From: an uncultured Veillonella sp.
GTDB lineage: Bacteria > Bacillota > Negativicutes > Veillonellales > Veillonellaceae
Assembly: GCA_900538355.1 (NCBI GenBank)
Contig: UPXS01000024.1
Span: 1-26,458, forward strand
Direction: 5' to 3'
Length of the DNA: 26,458 nucleotides
In this document: one piece after another, positions 1 to 7,346 of the stretch
How the letters are laid out: each line of letters starts with the position of its first letter
How positions within the stretch are numbered: the stretch's first letter is position 1
Made by a program: the position numbers and the translations under genes
Notes under the pieces: generated by a model
Databases searched by the model: none
Seen by the model: the letters and a program-made list of their open reading frames with translations, nothing else
Told to the model about the DNA's origin: nothing

Positions 1-550
1 TGATAGTTTGACCAGCTTTCAATGGTGTACCTATTACGGTGCCAGACATTGGTGCTGTAATTGTAGCATCACTTAAATCTGCTGCTGCACGGTCATACGT
101 AGATTTTGCACGTTCATAAGATGTTACAGAATCATCATAGGTTTGTTGAGCGATAGCATTTTGGTCTGCTAATGCTTTATAACGATTCATATCAAGTTCT
201 GCCTTAGCTAATGCTGCACGAGCATCATCTGCAGAGGCTTGTAATTGACGTGTATCAATATAAGCGATAACTTGACCAGCTGTAACTTGATCATTTTCTT
301 TTACTAAGACTTTTTCAAGCTTACCAGCCACATTCGTAGAAACGTCTACATAATTTACAGGGTTAATAGTACCAGTTGCACTAATACTAGTTTTTACATC
401 ACCCTTTTCTACCTTACCAGTTGTATATAAGTTTTGTGTTTGCTTAGAACCTTCGCTATGCATGTAGTAGTATGTACCACCACCAAGAACACAAAGAACA
501 ACAGCACCTGCAATAATACGTTTACGATGCTTTTGCAAAAATTCTTTCAT
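1..550 (-). CDS. RND/HlyD-type efflux periplasmic adaptor (N-terminal part)
   Basis: The gene runs off the left edge; the first 183 residues are visible. It starts at an ATG preceded by GGAG and a 6-base spacer. Residues 1–8 are basic, followed by a hydrophobic anchor at about 9–26 (IIAGAVVLCVLGGGTYYY). The next part has a lipoyl/barrel-sandwich half-motif (VNYVDVSTNVAGKLEKV, then VKENDQVTAGQVIAYID). A long alpha-helical hairpin rich in Ala, Lys and Asp follows, and then the return strand of the lipoyl domain (ATITAPMSGTVIG). This is the architecture of MacA/AcrA-like membrane fusion proteins, which link an inner-membrane pump to an outer-membrane channel. The pump genes would lie beyond the window on the left. 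The substrate cannot be told. It has its own promoter and follows the pfkA terminator, so it is a separate transcription unit. Confidence 0.88.
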   Translation of the reverse strand, partial: MKEFLQKHRKRIIAGAVVLCVLGGGTYYYMHSEGSKQTQNLYTTGKVEKGDVKTSISATGTINPVNYVDVSTNVAGKLEKVLVKENDQVTAGQVIAYIDTRQLQASADDARAALAKAELDMNRYKALADQNAIAQQTYDDSVTSYERAKSTYDRAAADLSDATITAPMSGTVIGTPLKAGQTI

Positions 551-625
551 TATAATCTCCTTATATTAAAATGAAGATATTGGCACAACATGTATCGTTC
601 CTAACAATACTATTAGTAATTTTAA

Positions 626-654
626 ATTATACAGGACCAATTACTTTTATGCAA
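626..654 (-). promoter_or_regulatory. Sigma-A-type promoter of the efflux adaptor gene
   Basis: On the minus strand TTGCAT (649–654) is followed after 17 bases by TATAAT (626–631). This is close to the sigma-A consensus with ideal spacing. The predicted start is near 619, which leaves a leader of about 70 bases before the ATG at 550. An imperfect 16-bp palindrome (CTAACAATACTATTAG, 601–616) lies just after the expected start and could be a repressor site, which is common for efflux genes; that part is inference. Confidence 0.65.
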
Positions 655-681
655 TATAATTTCATTAATGAATAATTGATG

Positions 682-710
682 ATAAAAGAAAATGACCCTT
701 GCGGGTCATT
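682..710 (-). terminator. Rho-independent terminator after pfkA
   Basis: On the minus strand an 8-bp stem AATGACCC/GGGTCATT (703–710 with 691–698) has a 4-base loop. It is followed by a U-rich run, TTTTCTTTT. It starts 8 bases after the pfkA stop codon. Confidence 0.85.
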
Positions 711-717
711 AATAGTT

Positions 718-1677
718 TTAACTGCTTAATATGGATAATAAGGTATAATCCTTTTCATTAATAGGAAATACAAGACTTTCAGCCTCTTGATAGGAAATAG
801 CACGAATGTGACCATCAATATATCCAATTAGTCGATTATCTGTACCATTCATCAATAACTCAATACAAGTTTCACTCATACGTGCCGCTAAAATAGCATC
901 GAATGCAGAAGGACCGCCACCACGTTGTAAATATCCTAATACAGTCAAACATGGATCAAATTCCGTATGCTCCTTAATGAAGGATTTTACTTCTCCACTA
1001 TTATATGCACCTTCAGCAACGAGTATCACACTATATTCTTTACCCCGAATCTGTGTTTCCTTTAAATGACGACAGACCTCATGTAAAGGCATAGGATTTT
1101 CAGGAACGAGTACAATTTCAGCACCACAGGCAAGGCCAGCTTTAAGTGCAATATGACCTGCTTTACGACCCATTACCTCTACAATGGCTACCCGTTCATG
1201 TGAATTAGATGTATCACGAATTCTTCCAACCGCATCAACTACAGTATTGAGCGCCGTATCAAAGCCTATCGTATATTGAGTGCCGCCCATATCATTATCT
1301 ATAGTACAGGGAATCGTCATGGTAGACATACCAAACTTAGCTAAACTCGTAGCGCCTCGCATAGAACCATCGCCACCGATAACAATAAGGTGGTCAATGC
1401 TATGGGCTTTCAAAATATCGTAAGCTTTACGCTGAACATCTTCATTTTGAAACTCAGGAAAACGAGCTGTTTTTAGCATGGTACCGCCTTGAGTAATAAT
1501 GCCACCCACAGAACGGTTTGCTAAAGGAACAAATTGTTCTTCCATAATACCTAAATAGCCACGTTCAATACCGAAAACTTCAAAGCCTTCATGAATGGCT
1601 TTCCTAGTTAGCGCTCTTATGGCGGCGTTCATTCCAGGTGCGTCTCCGCCGCTTGTTAGTATTGCGATTCTTCTCAT
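718..1677 (-). CDS. pfkA: ATP-dependent 6-phosphofructokinase
   Basis: Phosphorylates fructose 6-phosphate to fructose 1,6-bisphosphate, the committed step of glycolysis, in the cytoplasm. The 319 residues match the family length. Visible motifs: N-terminal TSGGDAPGMNAAIR, GGDGS at 101–105 (Gly104 is typical of ATP users; pyrophosphate users carry Asp), TIDND at 125–129 with catalytic Asp127, MGRKAGH, and QRGGGPSAFD near the C-terminus. Residue 124 is Cys, where ATP enzymes usually have Gly and pyrophosphate enzymes Lys. The open frame extends upstream to 1728, but AAGGGGG sits 8 bases before the ATG at 1677, and the protein then begins MRRIAIL as in other PfkA. The start lies inside the 3' end of the shikimate-kinase-like gene, so the two are co-transcribed. 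Confidence 0.95.
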   Translation of the reverse strand: MRRIAILTSGGDAPGMNAAIRALTRKAIHEGFEVFGIERGYLGIMEEQFVPLANRSVGGIITQGGTMLKTARFPEFQNEDVQRKAYDILKAHSIDHLIVIGGDGSMRGATSLAKFGMSTMTIPCTIDNDMGGTQYTIGFDTALNTVVDAVGRIRDTSNSHERVAIVEVMGRKAGHIALKAGLACGAEIVLVPENPMPLHEVCRHLKETQIRGKEYSVILVAEGAYNSGEVKSFIKEHTEFDPCLTVLGYLQRGGGPSAFDAILAARMSETCIELLMNGTDNRLIGYIDGHIRAISYQEAESLVFPINEKDYTLLSILSS

Positions 1678-2398
1678 ATCCATTACCCCCTTGTGGTGTA
1701 CGTTGTTTGGATATAGTTTCTGTATCATTAGAAATCTTTTTATTAAAGCGTTGTGTTTTAGATAATCTAGGGTTATTTAATTTGTTTCTTAGGGAATTAT
1801 TAAATTGTAATTCTTGAGATGACTGTTTACCATCTCTATTTTCCGTATCATTGGGTTGACGTCTTGCTTTAAATTGAACACCTGAGGTTACTAACTCATC
1901 CTCAATACGTTGCATAAAATCATAGGTCCGACCATTTGTTGTATCTAGTACAAAATCACACTGCTTATACACCGGTTTCCAGGATTGTATCATAGCATGT
2001 ACAAAGGCATGAACATTGTTATAATCCATGGTTGGCCGTTTCCCAATACGGCGATTCACACGACTGACAATGCGAAATTGTGCAGCTCGGATACCAATGA
2101 TATAAGAATATTTCTTCAATACCTTTAATGTGCGATGTTCAATGGGAAAATTACCACCTACAGAGATGACTGCTTCGTGATATAAGCAAACCTTTTTCAG
2201 TACATCCATTTCTGCACGTCGGAATGCTTTTTCCCCAATTTTCTTGAATATTTCAGCAATAGGCAACCCAAAACGACTTTCTAATACGCGATCGGTATCT
2301 ACAAATTGCCACCCCTTGCGTTCCGCAAGATTACGACCGAAATGGCTTTTGCCACTCCCCATAGAACCGATGAGCATAATATTTCGTTTTATTATCAT
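1604..2398 (-). CDS. Shikimate-kinase-like protein with long basic C-terminal tail
   Basis: Residues 1–170 look like a shikimate kinase, a P-loop NMP-kinase-fold enzyme. They show Walker A GSMGSGKS (11–18), DTD with Asp34 and Asp36, FRRAE with Arg60, and the lid motif GKRP with Arg121. Two substrate-site features are changed: the usual GGG is GGN (81–83), and the Arg of the C-terminal RxPxY motif is Trp140. The substrate is therefore uncertain. Typical enzymes have about 170 residues; this frame continues for about 95 more that are polar, rich in Asn, Lys, Arg and Gln, and without a domain I recognise. The last 24 codons overlap the start of pfkA in another frame. The start at 2398 has AAGGGG about 11 bases upstream; an internal Met8 is an alternative. 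It is the first gene of a two-gene unit with pfkA. Confidence 0.75.
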   Translation of the reverse strand: MIIKRNIMLIGSMGSGKSHFGRNLAERKGWQFVDTDRVLESRFGLPIAEIFKKIGEKAFRRAEMDVLKKVCLYHEAVISVGGNFPIEHRTLKVLKKYSYIIGIRAAQFRIVSRVNRRIGKRPTMDYNNVHAFVHAMIQSWKPVYKQCDFVLDTTNGRTYDFMQRIEDELVTSGVQFKARRQPNDTENRDGKQSSQELQFNNSLRNKLNNPRLSKTQRFNKKISNDTETISKQRTPQGGNGYEKNRNTNKRRRRTWNERRHKSAN

Positions 2399-2431
2399 CT
2401 GTTATGTGCCCCTTATTATTTCATATCCTTC

Positions 2432-2459
2432 ATTGTACTATAAAATGCAACAAAAACAA
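2432..2459 (-). promoter_or_regulatory. Likely promoter of the shikimate-kinase-like gene and pfkA
   Basis: Minus strand TTGTTT (2454–2459), a 16-base spacer, then TACAAT (2432–2437). It overlaps the U-run of the preceding pilus-operon terminator, so termination and initiation are packed together. The -35 box is only fair. Confidence 0.5.
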
Positions 2460-2493
2460 AGACAGACTATAGGATAACAATCTATAATCTGTC
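2447..2493 (-). terminator. Rho-independent terminator of the pilus operon
   Basis: A 12-bp stem on the minus strand (2482–2493 with 2461–2472, one G·U pair) has a 9-base loop. It is followed by the T-rich run TTTGTTTTTGTT. It lies 31 bases after the stop codon of the last pilus gene. Confidence 0.8.
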
Positions 2494-2523
2494 TCTATTA
2501 ATATTACTATAAAAGAATATATA

Positions 2524-3042
2524 TTAAGACCTCATAGTCGGTTTTACTGCACAATGTACATACACTACATTGCCTTTCCGTTCTATGTCCTCTATTTCTA
2601 TACGGCGTGAAGGGTCTTTTGCTTCAACAGTATTAATCCAGTTGATTAGGCGTTCTGTGCTTCCTAATAAATTTAACTCTAATACACCTTCATGCTCATC
2701 AGTACTAACAATCATTAATGGTTCTCCTTGCAAAGACTCAAAAACACTAGTATTAGAACTTGTATTCGACAGCTTATTTTCTGTAAAAGAGGCTAGTAAT
2801 TTTGCTTCCTTAGATGCGATATAATCTGACTCAACCTGCATTTGGATAACATAATTTTCTTGTCGTTCTTTCAAATGAGTCTCTTTGTGATCTAAGCTTA
2901 TATAACCATACAGTGAGATACTAATGATGATGCCCCACACTAGTATGCTCATTACTATCTTCTCTACTGGATATGTTGTGCTCTCCTTTAGATCCTTCCA
3001 TATGGAATGTATATATACCTTGATCTGCTTTAACTGTTCCAT
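2524..3042 (-). CDS. PilO/GspM-like pilus alignment protein (putative)
   Basis: A 172-residue protein, last gene of the pilus operon. It has a basic cytoplasmic start, one membrane segment at about 28–48 (VMSILVWGIIISISLYGYI), a charged helical stretch at 50–90 likely to form a coiled coil, and a small alpha/beta domain at about 100–170. This layout and its position after PilM- and PilN-like genes fit PilO or GspM, which join the inner-membrane platform to the outer-membrane part of the machine. Sequence signatures are weak, so the name rests mostly on topology and order. The annotated start overlaps the preceding gene by 122 bases and has only a weak GGA-type site; Met31 at 2952 is possible but would leave almost no cytoplasmic tail. 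Confidence 0.6.
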   Translation of the reverse strand: MEQLKQIKVYIHSIWKDLKESTTYPVEKIVMSILVWGIIISISLYGYISLDHKETHLKERQENYVIQMQVESDYIASKEAKLLASFTENKLSNTSSNTSVFESLQGEPLMIVSTDEHEGVLELNLLGSTERLINWINTVEAKDPSRRIEIEDIERKGNVVYVHCAVKPTMRS

Positions 3043-3541
3043 GACAATCTATTCCAATTAACCTTTGTTGAAGACTAGCTATAAATTTACGACATGCTTC
3101 ATCACTATGGCCTATACCATCTACACTAATATGTTCATCCTTTATGTTAAGGTGTTGTAAACTAATACCTTGTTCCATAGCTATATCAAGAACATATAAA
3201 ACGATAGTATTTTGAAAAATAGTTTCTTTATTTTTTCCAGAACTATTCTTAAGTATTCTATTTTTAACTGATGCTATATCCTCATACTGTTTTCCAATTG
3301 ACTGATACCGGGAATTTTCCAATAGCGTCAATAGTTCTGATTTTTCAGTCTTATATTGTTTATAACCAGACCAACACCAACCTATAGCTATTAATCCTAC
3401 TATTACGTATACAATACTCATACCATATAGATAATAACGATATTTATGCCATAAACTATGCCAACGTAACGATCGAGGCATTAGATTAATATATCTACCA
3501 TCCCAAGCCAATCCATTTAAGCCCCCTTGCAGCCATACCAA
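2921..3541 (-). CDS. PilN-like pilus assembly protein (divergent)
   Basis: Up to 206 residues: a short cytoplasmic part with INLMP at 18–22, which matches the INLLP signature near the N-terminus of PilN, a membrane segment at about 38–58, a helical stretch, and a periplasmic alpha/beta domain. In PilN the N-terminal motif binds PilM in the cytoplasm, and the gene just upstream here is PilM-like. The C-terminus is polar and His-rich (GHHH). The ATG at 3541 has no good ribosome site. A TTG at 3511 lies 10 bases after AAGGGGG and still keeps the INLMP motif, so it may be the true start. The ATG start would overlap the pilM-like gene by 47 bases. Confidence 0.65.
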   Translation of the reverse strand: MVWLQGGLNGLAWDGRYINLMPRSLRWHSLWHKYRYYLYGMSIVYVIVGLIAIGWCWSGYKQYKTEKSELLTLLENSRYQSIGKQYEDIASVKNRILKNSSGKNKETIFQNTIVLYVLDIAMEQGISLQHLNIKDEHISVDGIGHSDEACRKFIASLQQRLIGIDCHGTVKADQGIYTFHMEGSKGEHNISSREDSNEHTSVGHHH

Positions 3542-4349
3542 TGGCCATATCCCAATCTAATTGTCCTTGTTTACATCGATTACGACCACGCCCTAAGAAT
3601 AATAATGGAATATACTCTGTTTCTCCATATATAGAAATAATGGCTTCCATATCCTTCTGTTCTTCTTCGGTTAACCGGTCTAACCCATACAGCTTAATCC
3701 CTTGTATTTCATCTACCCCAAATTCTTGCAGCCTAGCTTCTAGCACCTCCATAGCTTCTGATACATCACTGCCACTAATAGGGACAATCCGTTCTTGAAT
3801 ACATATATCATTCCACCACAGCCATAAATGTAGATTATCCTTTTCTACGACACCTGTCACGGTACCACTACGCCGCATCAAGCTGTAACAAATAGGAATA
3901 GGCCAGAAATCGATTACATCCACCGGTGCATAGGTGTCTCGTATACCTTGTTTTAAAAGTTCTAATGAATGACGCTCTACGGCAACCATAAACATATGGT
4001 AATTATGTCTTGGATATTCTCGACGACATGCATCCATTTGGAAACTGTCGCCATCAAAGGTAAAGTAATCCTCTACATTCCATTTGATGAACTCCTTCAT
4101 ATCAAAATCGTGAGGATCATAAGGTGCTACATGCATTTGTGTATCAATATTAGCTACCATGCTGTAAGCTCCGTCATCTAAATCATACATTTCTATAAAT
4201 TTTCTAACATCCTCATCAATGGATGCACTGCGTTTCATTTCCAATGCATCAGTAATGACCATCGTTTTATTTTCTACATGAGCTGTCACACATACAATAC
4301 GTTCATCTGTAATACATACACCAGTATGTATCTTCTTTTTCCGTTTCAT
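3495..4349 (-). CDS. PilM-like actin-fold pilus assembly protein (divergent)
   Basis: A 284-residue soluble protein, shorter than typical PilM (about 350). The middle section (about 80–150: EFIKWNVEDYFTF, a short basic run, then a hydrophobic strand and VERHSLELLKQ) resembles the PilM segment that precedes its second subdomain. The first phosphate-binding motif, normally DIGSSSIK-like, appears here as VCITDERIV, so nucleotide binding may be lost. PilM sits on the cytoplasmic side and binds the PilN tail, and the next gene is PilN-like. Start: GAGGTGAATCT before ATG; the upstream stop codon overlaps this ribosome site, which suggests coupled translation. Confidence 0.68.
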   Translation of the reverse strand: MKRKKKIHTGVCITDERIVCVTAHVENKTMVITDALEMKRSASIDEDVRKFIEMYDLDDGAYSMVANIDTQMHVAPYDPHDFDMKEFIKWNVEDYFTFDGDSFQMDACRREYPRHNYHMFMVAVERHSLELLKQGIRDTYAPVDVIDFWPIPICYSLMRRSGTVTGVVEKDNLHLWLWWNDICIQERIVPISGSDVSEAMEVLEARLQEFGVDEIQGIKLYGLDRLTEEEQKDMEAIISIYGETEYIPLLFLGRGRNRCKQGQLDWDMAIGMAARGLKWIGLGW

Positions 4350-4358
4350 AGATTCACC

Positions 4359-4766
4359 TCAATATGGTTTTACCTTCATAACATGCATAGTATGATCTGT
4401 ATCCACTGTCACATACATATGTACCCGACTTACTATTTCCTGATGTTTCAATTTTCCATAACTCATAACGTGACGAGGATTGTCACGGGATGGATCAGCT
4501 TCAATGGTGATTTCCACATCCGCATCATCAGCTACAATTATCCTTTCCTGAAAGTCCCATGTATTACCGGCCTTACAGTAGCCTACAAACCAATGTGCTC
4601 CACTTTGCGCTGCATAATGAGCCTCTTCTAAATGCAATTCATCTACTGCATTACTTTCACAAATTTGACCAATACGCAGTCCCATAAAGGCCAATACTAA
4701 TAAAAAGGACATTGTAAATATGGCTACATATGTAATAAACCCTGCATTATGGGCGCCCATGTTCAT
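4359..4766 (-). CDS. PilX-like minor pilin (putative)
   Basis: Pilin-like N-terminus: a short leader ending NAG, then FITYVAIFTMSFLLVLAFMG as a hydrophobic helix, followed by a helix with AHYAAQSGAHW. The last part resembles the A-x-x-A-E-x-G segment of the PilX N-terminal region. Glu at mature position 5 is missing (Val instead). It is the last of four small pilin-like genes. The open frame reaches back to 4799, but GAGGA lies 8 bases before the ATG at 4766, giving 135 residues and a 20-base overlap with the gene upstream. Minor pilins of this kind form the pilus tip or prime assembly; the exact role here is inferred from position. Confidence 0.65.
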   Translation of the reverse strand: MNMGAHNAGFITYVAIFTMSFLLVLAFMGLRIGQICESNAVDELHLEEAHYAAQSGAHWFVGYCKAGNTWDFQERIIVADDADVEITIEADPSRDNPRHVMSYGKLKHQEIVSRVHMYVTVDTDHTMHVMKVKPY

Positions 4767-5322
4767 GACTTGTTTCCTCATTATCTTTATACCAATCATA
4801 TATACTACTTTGACCTATAGCGACTTCATATATAGCTAAGCCTCCATATCCAGTAGTATATTGTTTATCACCAGTAAATCGATTCGTTATATACCAGCTC
4901 ATATGGACTACTCCGCTCTCATCCATACTAAATGGATGTTCTTGTGTGTACCCAACATTTCGTTTATCCTTTGTGCCGATAATACGGCTGCCGCTAACAG
5001 GTTGTAAGCTTCCATCTGTAAGCTTTCTATACAGAGCATGTCGTTGTAATGTTAGTGTAGTCCGTTTAGTGTCGTGAATATATAAAGTCCTATTTTGATC
5101 CTCTACCGTTATCTGTACAGGATTCCATATGATTTGAGCCACCACCATGCGCCGCGTATAACGACCATCCTCCATCATGGCTACGCTATCTACTAATTTT
5201 GCATTCCACATAATCCCATAAAAAACTATGCCTAACAATAACGTTAAAACGATGGTAGAAATAGTTATACTGATCAGTGTGGAATACAAAATAAAACCTC
5301 TTTGTGCATCATGAGCTCTCAC
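4747..5322 (-). CDS. Pilin-like protein (minor pilin, ComGF/PilW type position)
   Basis: A 191-residue protein with a typical prepilin start: leader MRAHDAQRG, then FILYSTLISITISTIVLTLL as a long hydrophobic helix. Mature position 5 is Ser rather than Glu. The rest is a beta-rich extracellular domain with no motif I recognise. It overlaps the upstream gene by 4 bases (ATGA), indicating coupled translation. By position among minor pilin genes it corresponds to ComGF of Gram-positive transformation pili or PilW of Gram-negative pili; this is an analogy of order and topology only. Confidence 0.7.
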   Translation of the reverse strand: MRAHDAQRGFILYSTLISITISTIVLTLLLGIVFYGIMWNAKLVDSVAMMEDGRYTRRMVVAQIIWNPVQITVEDQNRTLYIHDTKRTTLTLQRHALYRKLTDGSLQPVSGSRIIGTKDKRNVGYTQEHPFSMDESGVVHMSWYITNRFTGDKQYTTGYGGLAIYEVAIGQSSIYDWYKDNEETSHEHGRP

Positions 5323-5675
5323 CGTATTTCCTCCAAATCGAGAGATAAGGTATACACAATAGATTCATTATCTATGGCCTGCACAGTTAATCGTTGTAGG
5401 GCAATGCCATTTTCTGCGATAGGCTCTACATGTGTTTTATAAATAATAGATTCACTGGGACTCATAATAAATTGAGAGTTATGTATACCTTCTTGAATAT
5501 GACCCGTTTGATAATACATAGACTTACTTTCCTCTACATATGTTATGGTGTCTTGTAATATATGATCCCAATAGTAAGCCTTATAGATTGTTAAGGTAGC
5601 CATCCAAAATACAGATAATATAACAGGCAAGATAAACATAATAATAGTTGTTGATACTAATGCATCTCCATACAT
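5319..5675 (-). CDS. Small pilin-like protein (ComGE-like position)
   Basis: With the start at 5675 the protein has 118 residues and begins MYG followed by DALVSTTIIMFILPVILSVF, a short leader ending in Gly and a hydrophobic helix, as in pseudopilins. Position 5 after the Gly is Ser, not Glu. The rest is a short polar domain. The open frame extends to 5786, but that start would overlap the previous gene by 104 bases and would bury the pilin-like leader at residue 39. The ATG at 5675 lies 7 bases after the upstream stop and is preceded by AAGGGC. I prefer the shorter form; the longer one cannot be excluded. Confidence 0.62.
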   Translation of the reverse strand: MYGDALVSTTIIMFILPVILSVFWMATLTIYKAYYWDHILQDTITYVEESKSMYYQTGHIQEGIHNSQFIMSPSESIIYKTHVEPIAENGIALQRLTVQAIDNESIVYTLSLDLEEIR

Positions 5676-5682
5676 AAAGCCC

Positions 5683-6144
5683 TTAGTGTACTTCTTCCCA
5701 TCGAATACGTCCCGTCTGTACAGATATCCATATACGATTTCTCTCACCACTTTCTCGATCTCGTAAAATAAGTTCCGTCCCATCATAAGGTAATCCTAGA
5801 GAAGAAAAAGAGATAACCGTTAAGGGTTGTACATTTTCAATCCCTGCAGGTAAGGATATATTAACTGTATGATGATGAGCATCCTCCTCTAATGTATAGC
5901 TGTCTTTATTTAATATGAATAACATGCGCCCTTTTCCATTAGACTTATGCCCAAGCATAGACCAAAGTTGCACCTTTTTTAACATATATACTACTTCTTC
6001 AGTGCTTCCATTTAGAGTGTAACGGCTAGGCGTTGTTACAATAGGCAATGACATAGAAATAAGAAGTAAAAATAAGCTAATTGCAATAATCCACTCAGCT
6101 AACAAAGAGCCGTATTGATGATGTATAGGTTGTGCCTTAACCAT
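5683..6144 (-). CDS. FimT/GspH/ComGD-like pseudopilin
   Basis: A 153-residue prepilin: leader ending QYG, then SLLAEWIIAISLFLLLISM, with Glu at mature position 5. The C-terminal part has the FimT/GspH pattern: a strand with FSSLGLPYDG, a hairpin, then ISVQTGRIRW at the end. These proteins are low-abundance pilins at the pilus or pseudopilus tip; ComGD is the transformation-pilus counterpart and some FimT-type proteins bind DNA. The start at 6144 has GGAGGTG 8 bases upstream. The longer frame to 6201 lacks such a site. It overlaps the prepilin peptidase gene by 46 bases. Confidence 0.75.
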   Translation of the reverse strand: MVKAQPIHHQYGSLLAEWIIAISLFLLLISMSLPIVTTPSRYTLNGSTEEVVYMLKKVQLWSMLGHKSNGKGRMLFILNKDSYTLEEDAHHHTVNISLPAGIENVQPLTVISFSSLGLPYDGTELILRDRESGERNRIWISVQTGRIRWEEVH

Positions 6145-6665
6145 TGGTACAACACCTCCATATAGGATCCGCCATGTAAGGCACACCAAGCACCAAAGCA
6201 TAGAAAGGGACCAAATGGAATGTATCGATTACGATAGCTTGTTAGTAAGAGATAGAGAGAACCAACACAAAAGGCTACGTAAAAGAAACATACAATCTCC
6301 CAAGGCGTAAGCCACATAGCAATAGCAGAAAACCATTTCACATCTCCTAGGCCAAAACCGTTATGGCTTATAAGTCGAAGTCCATATGTAATAGCACCTA
6401 CACTCATAACACTTATAATTGTTACAAGCATAGACTTATCATTTATAAAGCTATACACGATACCACCTAAAACAAGCACTAACGCCCCTTCATCAGGCAA
6501 TATATAGTAATGCATATCGATGGTAGCACCTGCTATGATGATGAGTGAAAATACAGCATACAAAGCAACGTGAATAAAGGATATTGCTCGTGATGAAATT
6601 ATAATAGGCAATACTATGGATGCTATATACACGAACAGTGCTATAACATAATGAGTCCCTTTCAT
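6099..6665 (-). CDS. pilD: Prepilin peptidase (A24 family), peptidase domain only
   Basis: Integral membrane aspartic protease that removes leaders from prepilins at the inner face of the membrane. The 188 residues form about six hydrophobic segments. The two expected catalytic aspartates are Asp50 (before YYILPD) and Asp108 in GLGD (105–108). PilD of Gram-negative bacteria has about 290 residues with an N-terminal methyltransferase region; that region is absent, so mature pilins may not be N-methylated by this protein. The ATG at 6680 lacks a ribosome site, while AAGGA lies 6 bases before the ATG at 6665. It sits between the major pilin and minor pilin genes. Confidence 0.88.
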   Translation of the reverse strand: MKGTHYVIALFVYIASIVLPIIISSRAISFIHVALYAVFSLIIIAGATIDMHYYILPDEGALVLVLGGIVYSFINDKSMLVTIISVMSVGAITYGLRLISHNGFGLGDVKWFSAIAMWLTPWEIVCFFYVAFCVGSLYLLLTSYRNRYIPFGPFLCFGAWCALHGGSYMEVLYQWLRHNLYIINTALC

Positions 6666-6782
6666 ACCTTGTCCTTCCATAAAATCAACTGTACATATGT
6701 AACTATAACTATTTATAGAACTACATATGTATATGCAAATAAAAATCTACATTCCAATCATCAATCCATGCACATTAACTAT

Positions 6783-6838
6783 TAAGACTTAAATATTAAA
6801 TATTAAGTATTAAATATTAAGTACTAAATACTAGATAG
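6783..6838. repeat. Tandem 7-bp repeat (TAAATAT type), about 8 copies
   Basis: Units read TAAGACT, TAAATAT, TAAATAT, TAAGTAT, TAAATAT, TAAGTAC, TAAATAC, TAGATAG in register. It lies 9 bases after the major pilin stop codon and before the prepilin peptidase gene, in a 182-bp gap. The period is not a multiple of three but the array is non-coding. Copy number could vary between strains. Confidence 0.8.
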
Positions 6839-6847
6839 CGCTTACGT

Positions 6848-7294
6848 TTAAGGTGCATCAGGGGCTTTAACTACAACTGCCTTCGCAGTACCACCATTAA
6901 CCGCTTCATAAGTAATGGTATATTCCTTATCTTTTGCAGTTTTAACATGTTCTGTAAGATAGCCTTCTTTATATAAATTTTCCACAGTTGGTGGTGTATC
7001 TACATTCTTGTCGATCATATAAAGCTGCGTTGCATTTTTAATAATTTGAATATCTGCTGTTTCCTTCGCAGTTCGCGCTCGATCAGCGGCAGATAGAAAT
7101 TGTGGCATCGCAATAGCTGCTAATATAGCAATAACAGCTACAACAACCATCAATTCTACAAGGGTAAATCCACCGTTTCTCGACTTTTTAAGATTTTCTC
7201 GAACATGATTAATTTGTAGATGTTCTACAATCCATTGACCACATATTTCTAATCTATGGTTCAATCCATTAACTAGATGCATAACAGAACTCAT
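6848..7294 (-). CDS. Major type IV pilin (prepilin) with 42-residue leader
   Basis: Main structural subunit of the pilus. A classic cleavage site lies at G42|F43, then FTLVELMVVVAVIAILAAIA with Glu at mature position 5, followed by MPQFLSAADRARTAKE. The mature protein has about 106 residues, no cysteines, and a short C-terminal domain like ComGC or small type IVa pilins. The leader is far longer than the usual 6–10 residues. The start is well supported: AAGGAGG lies 6 bases before the ATG, and between residue 12 and the cleavage site there is no in-frame ATG, GTG or TTG codon. It follows the platform gene and precedes the peptidase that should process it. Confidence 0.9.
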   Translation of the reverse strand: MSSVMHLVNGLNHRLEICGQWIVEHLQINHVRENLKKSRNGGFTLVELMVVVAVIAILAAIAMPQFLSAADRARTAKETADIQIIKNATQLYMIDKNVDTPPTVENLYKEGYLTEHVKTAKDKEYTITYEAVNGGTAKAVVVKAPDAP

Positions 7295-7346
7295 AATATC
7301 CTCCTTTTATCATTATTAATTCTGTAAAATAGCTTGATAACAATGC

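Noticed and set aside
4278..4631. 117-residue plus-strand frame rich in His, Cys and Tyr
   Set aside because: It is antisense to the PilX-like and PilM-like genes; the odd composition is what antisense of AT-rich coding DNA gives.
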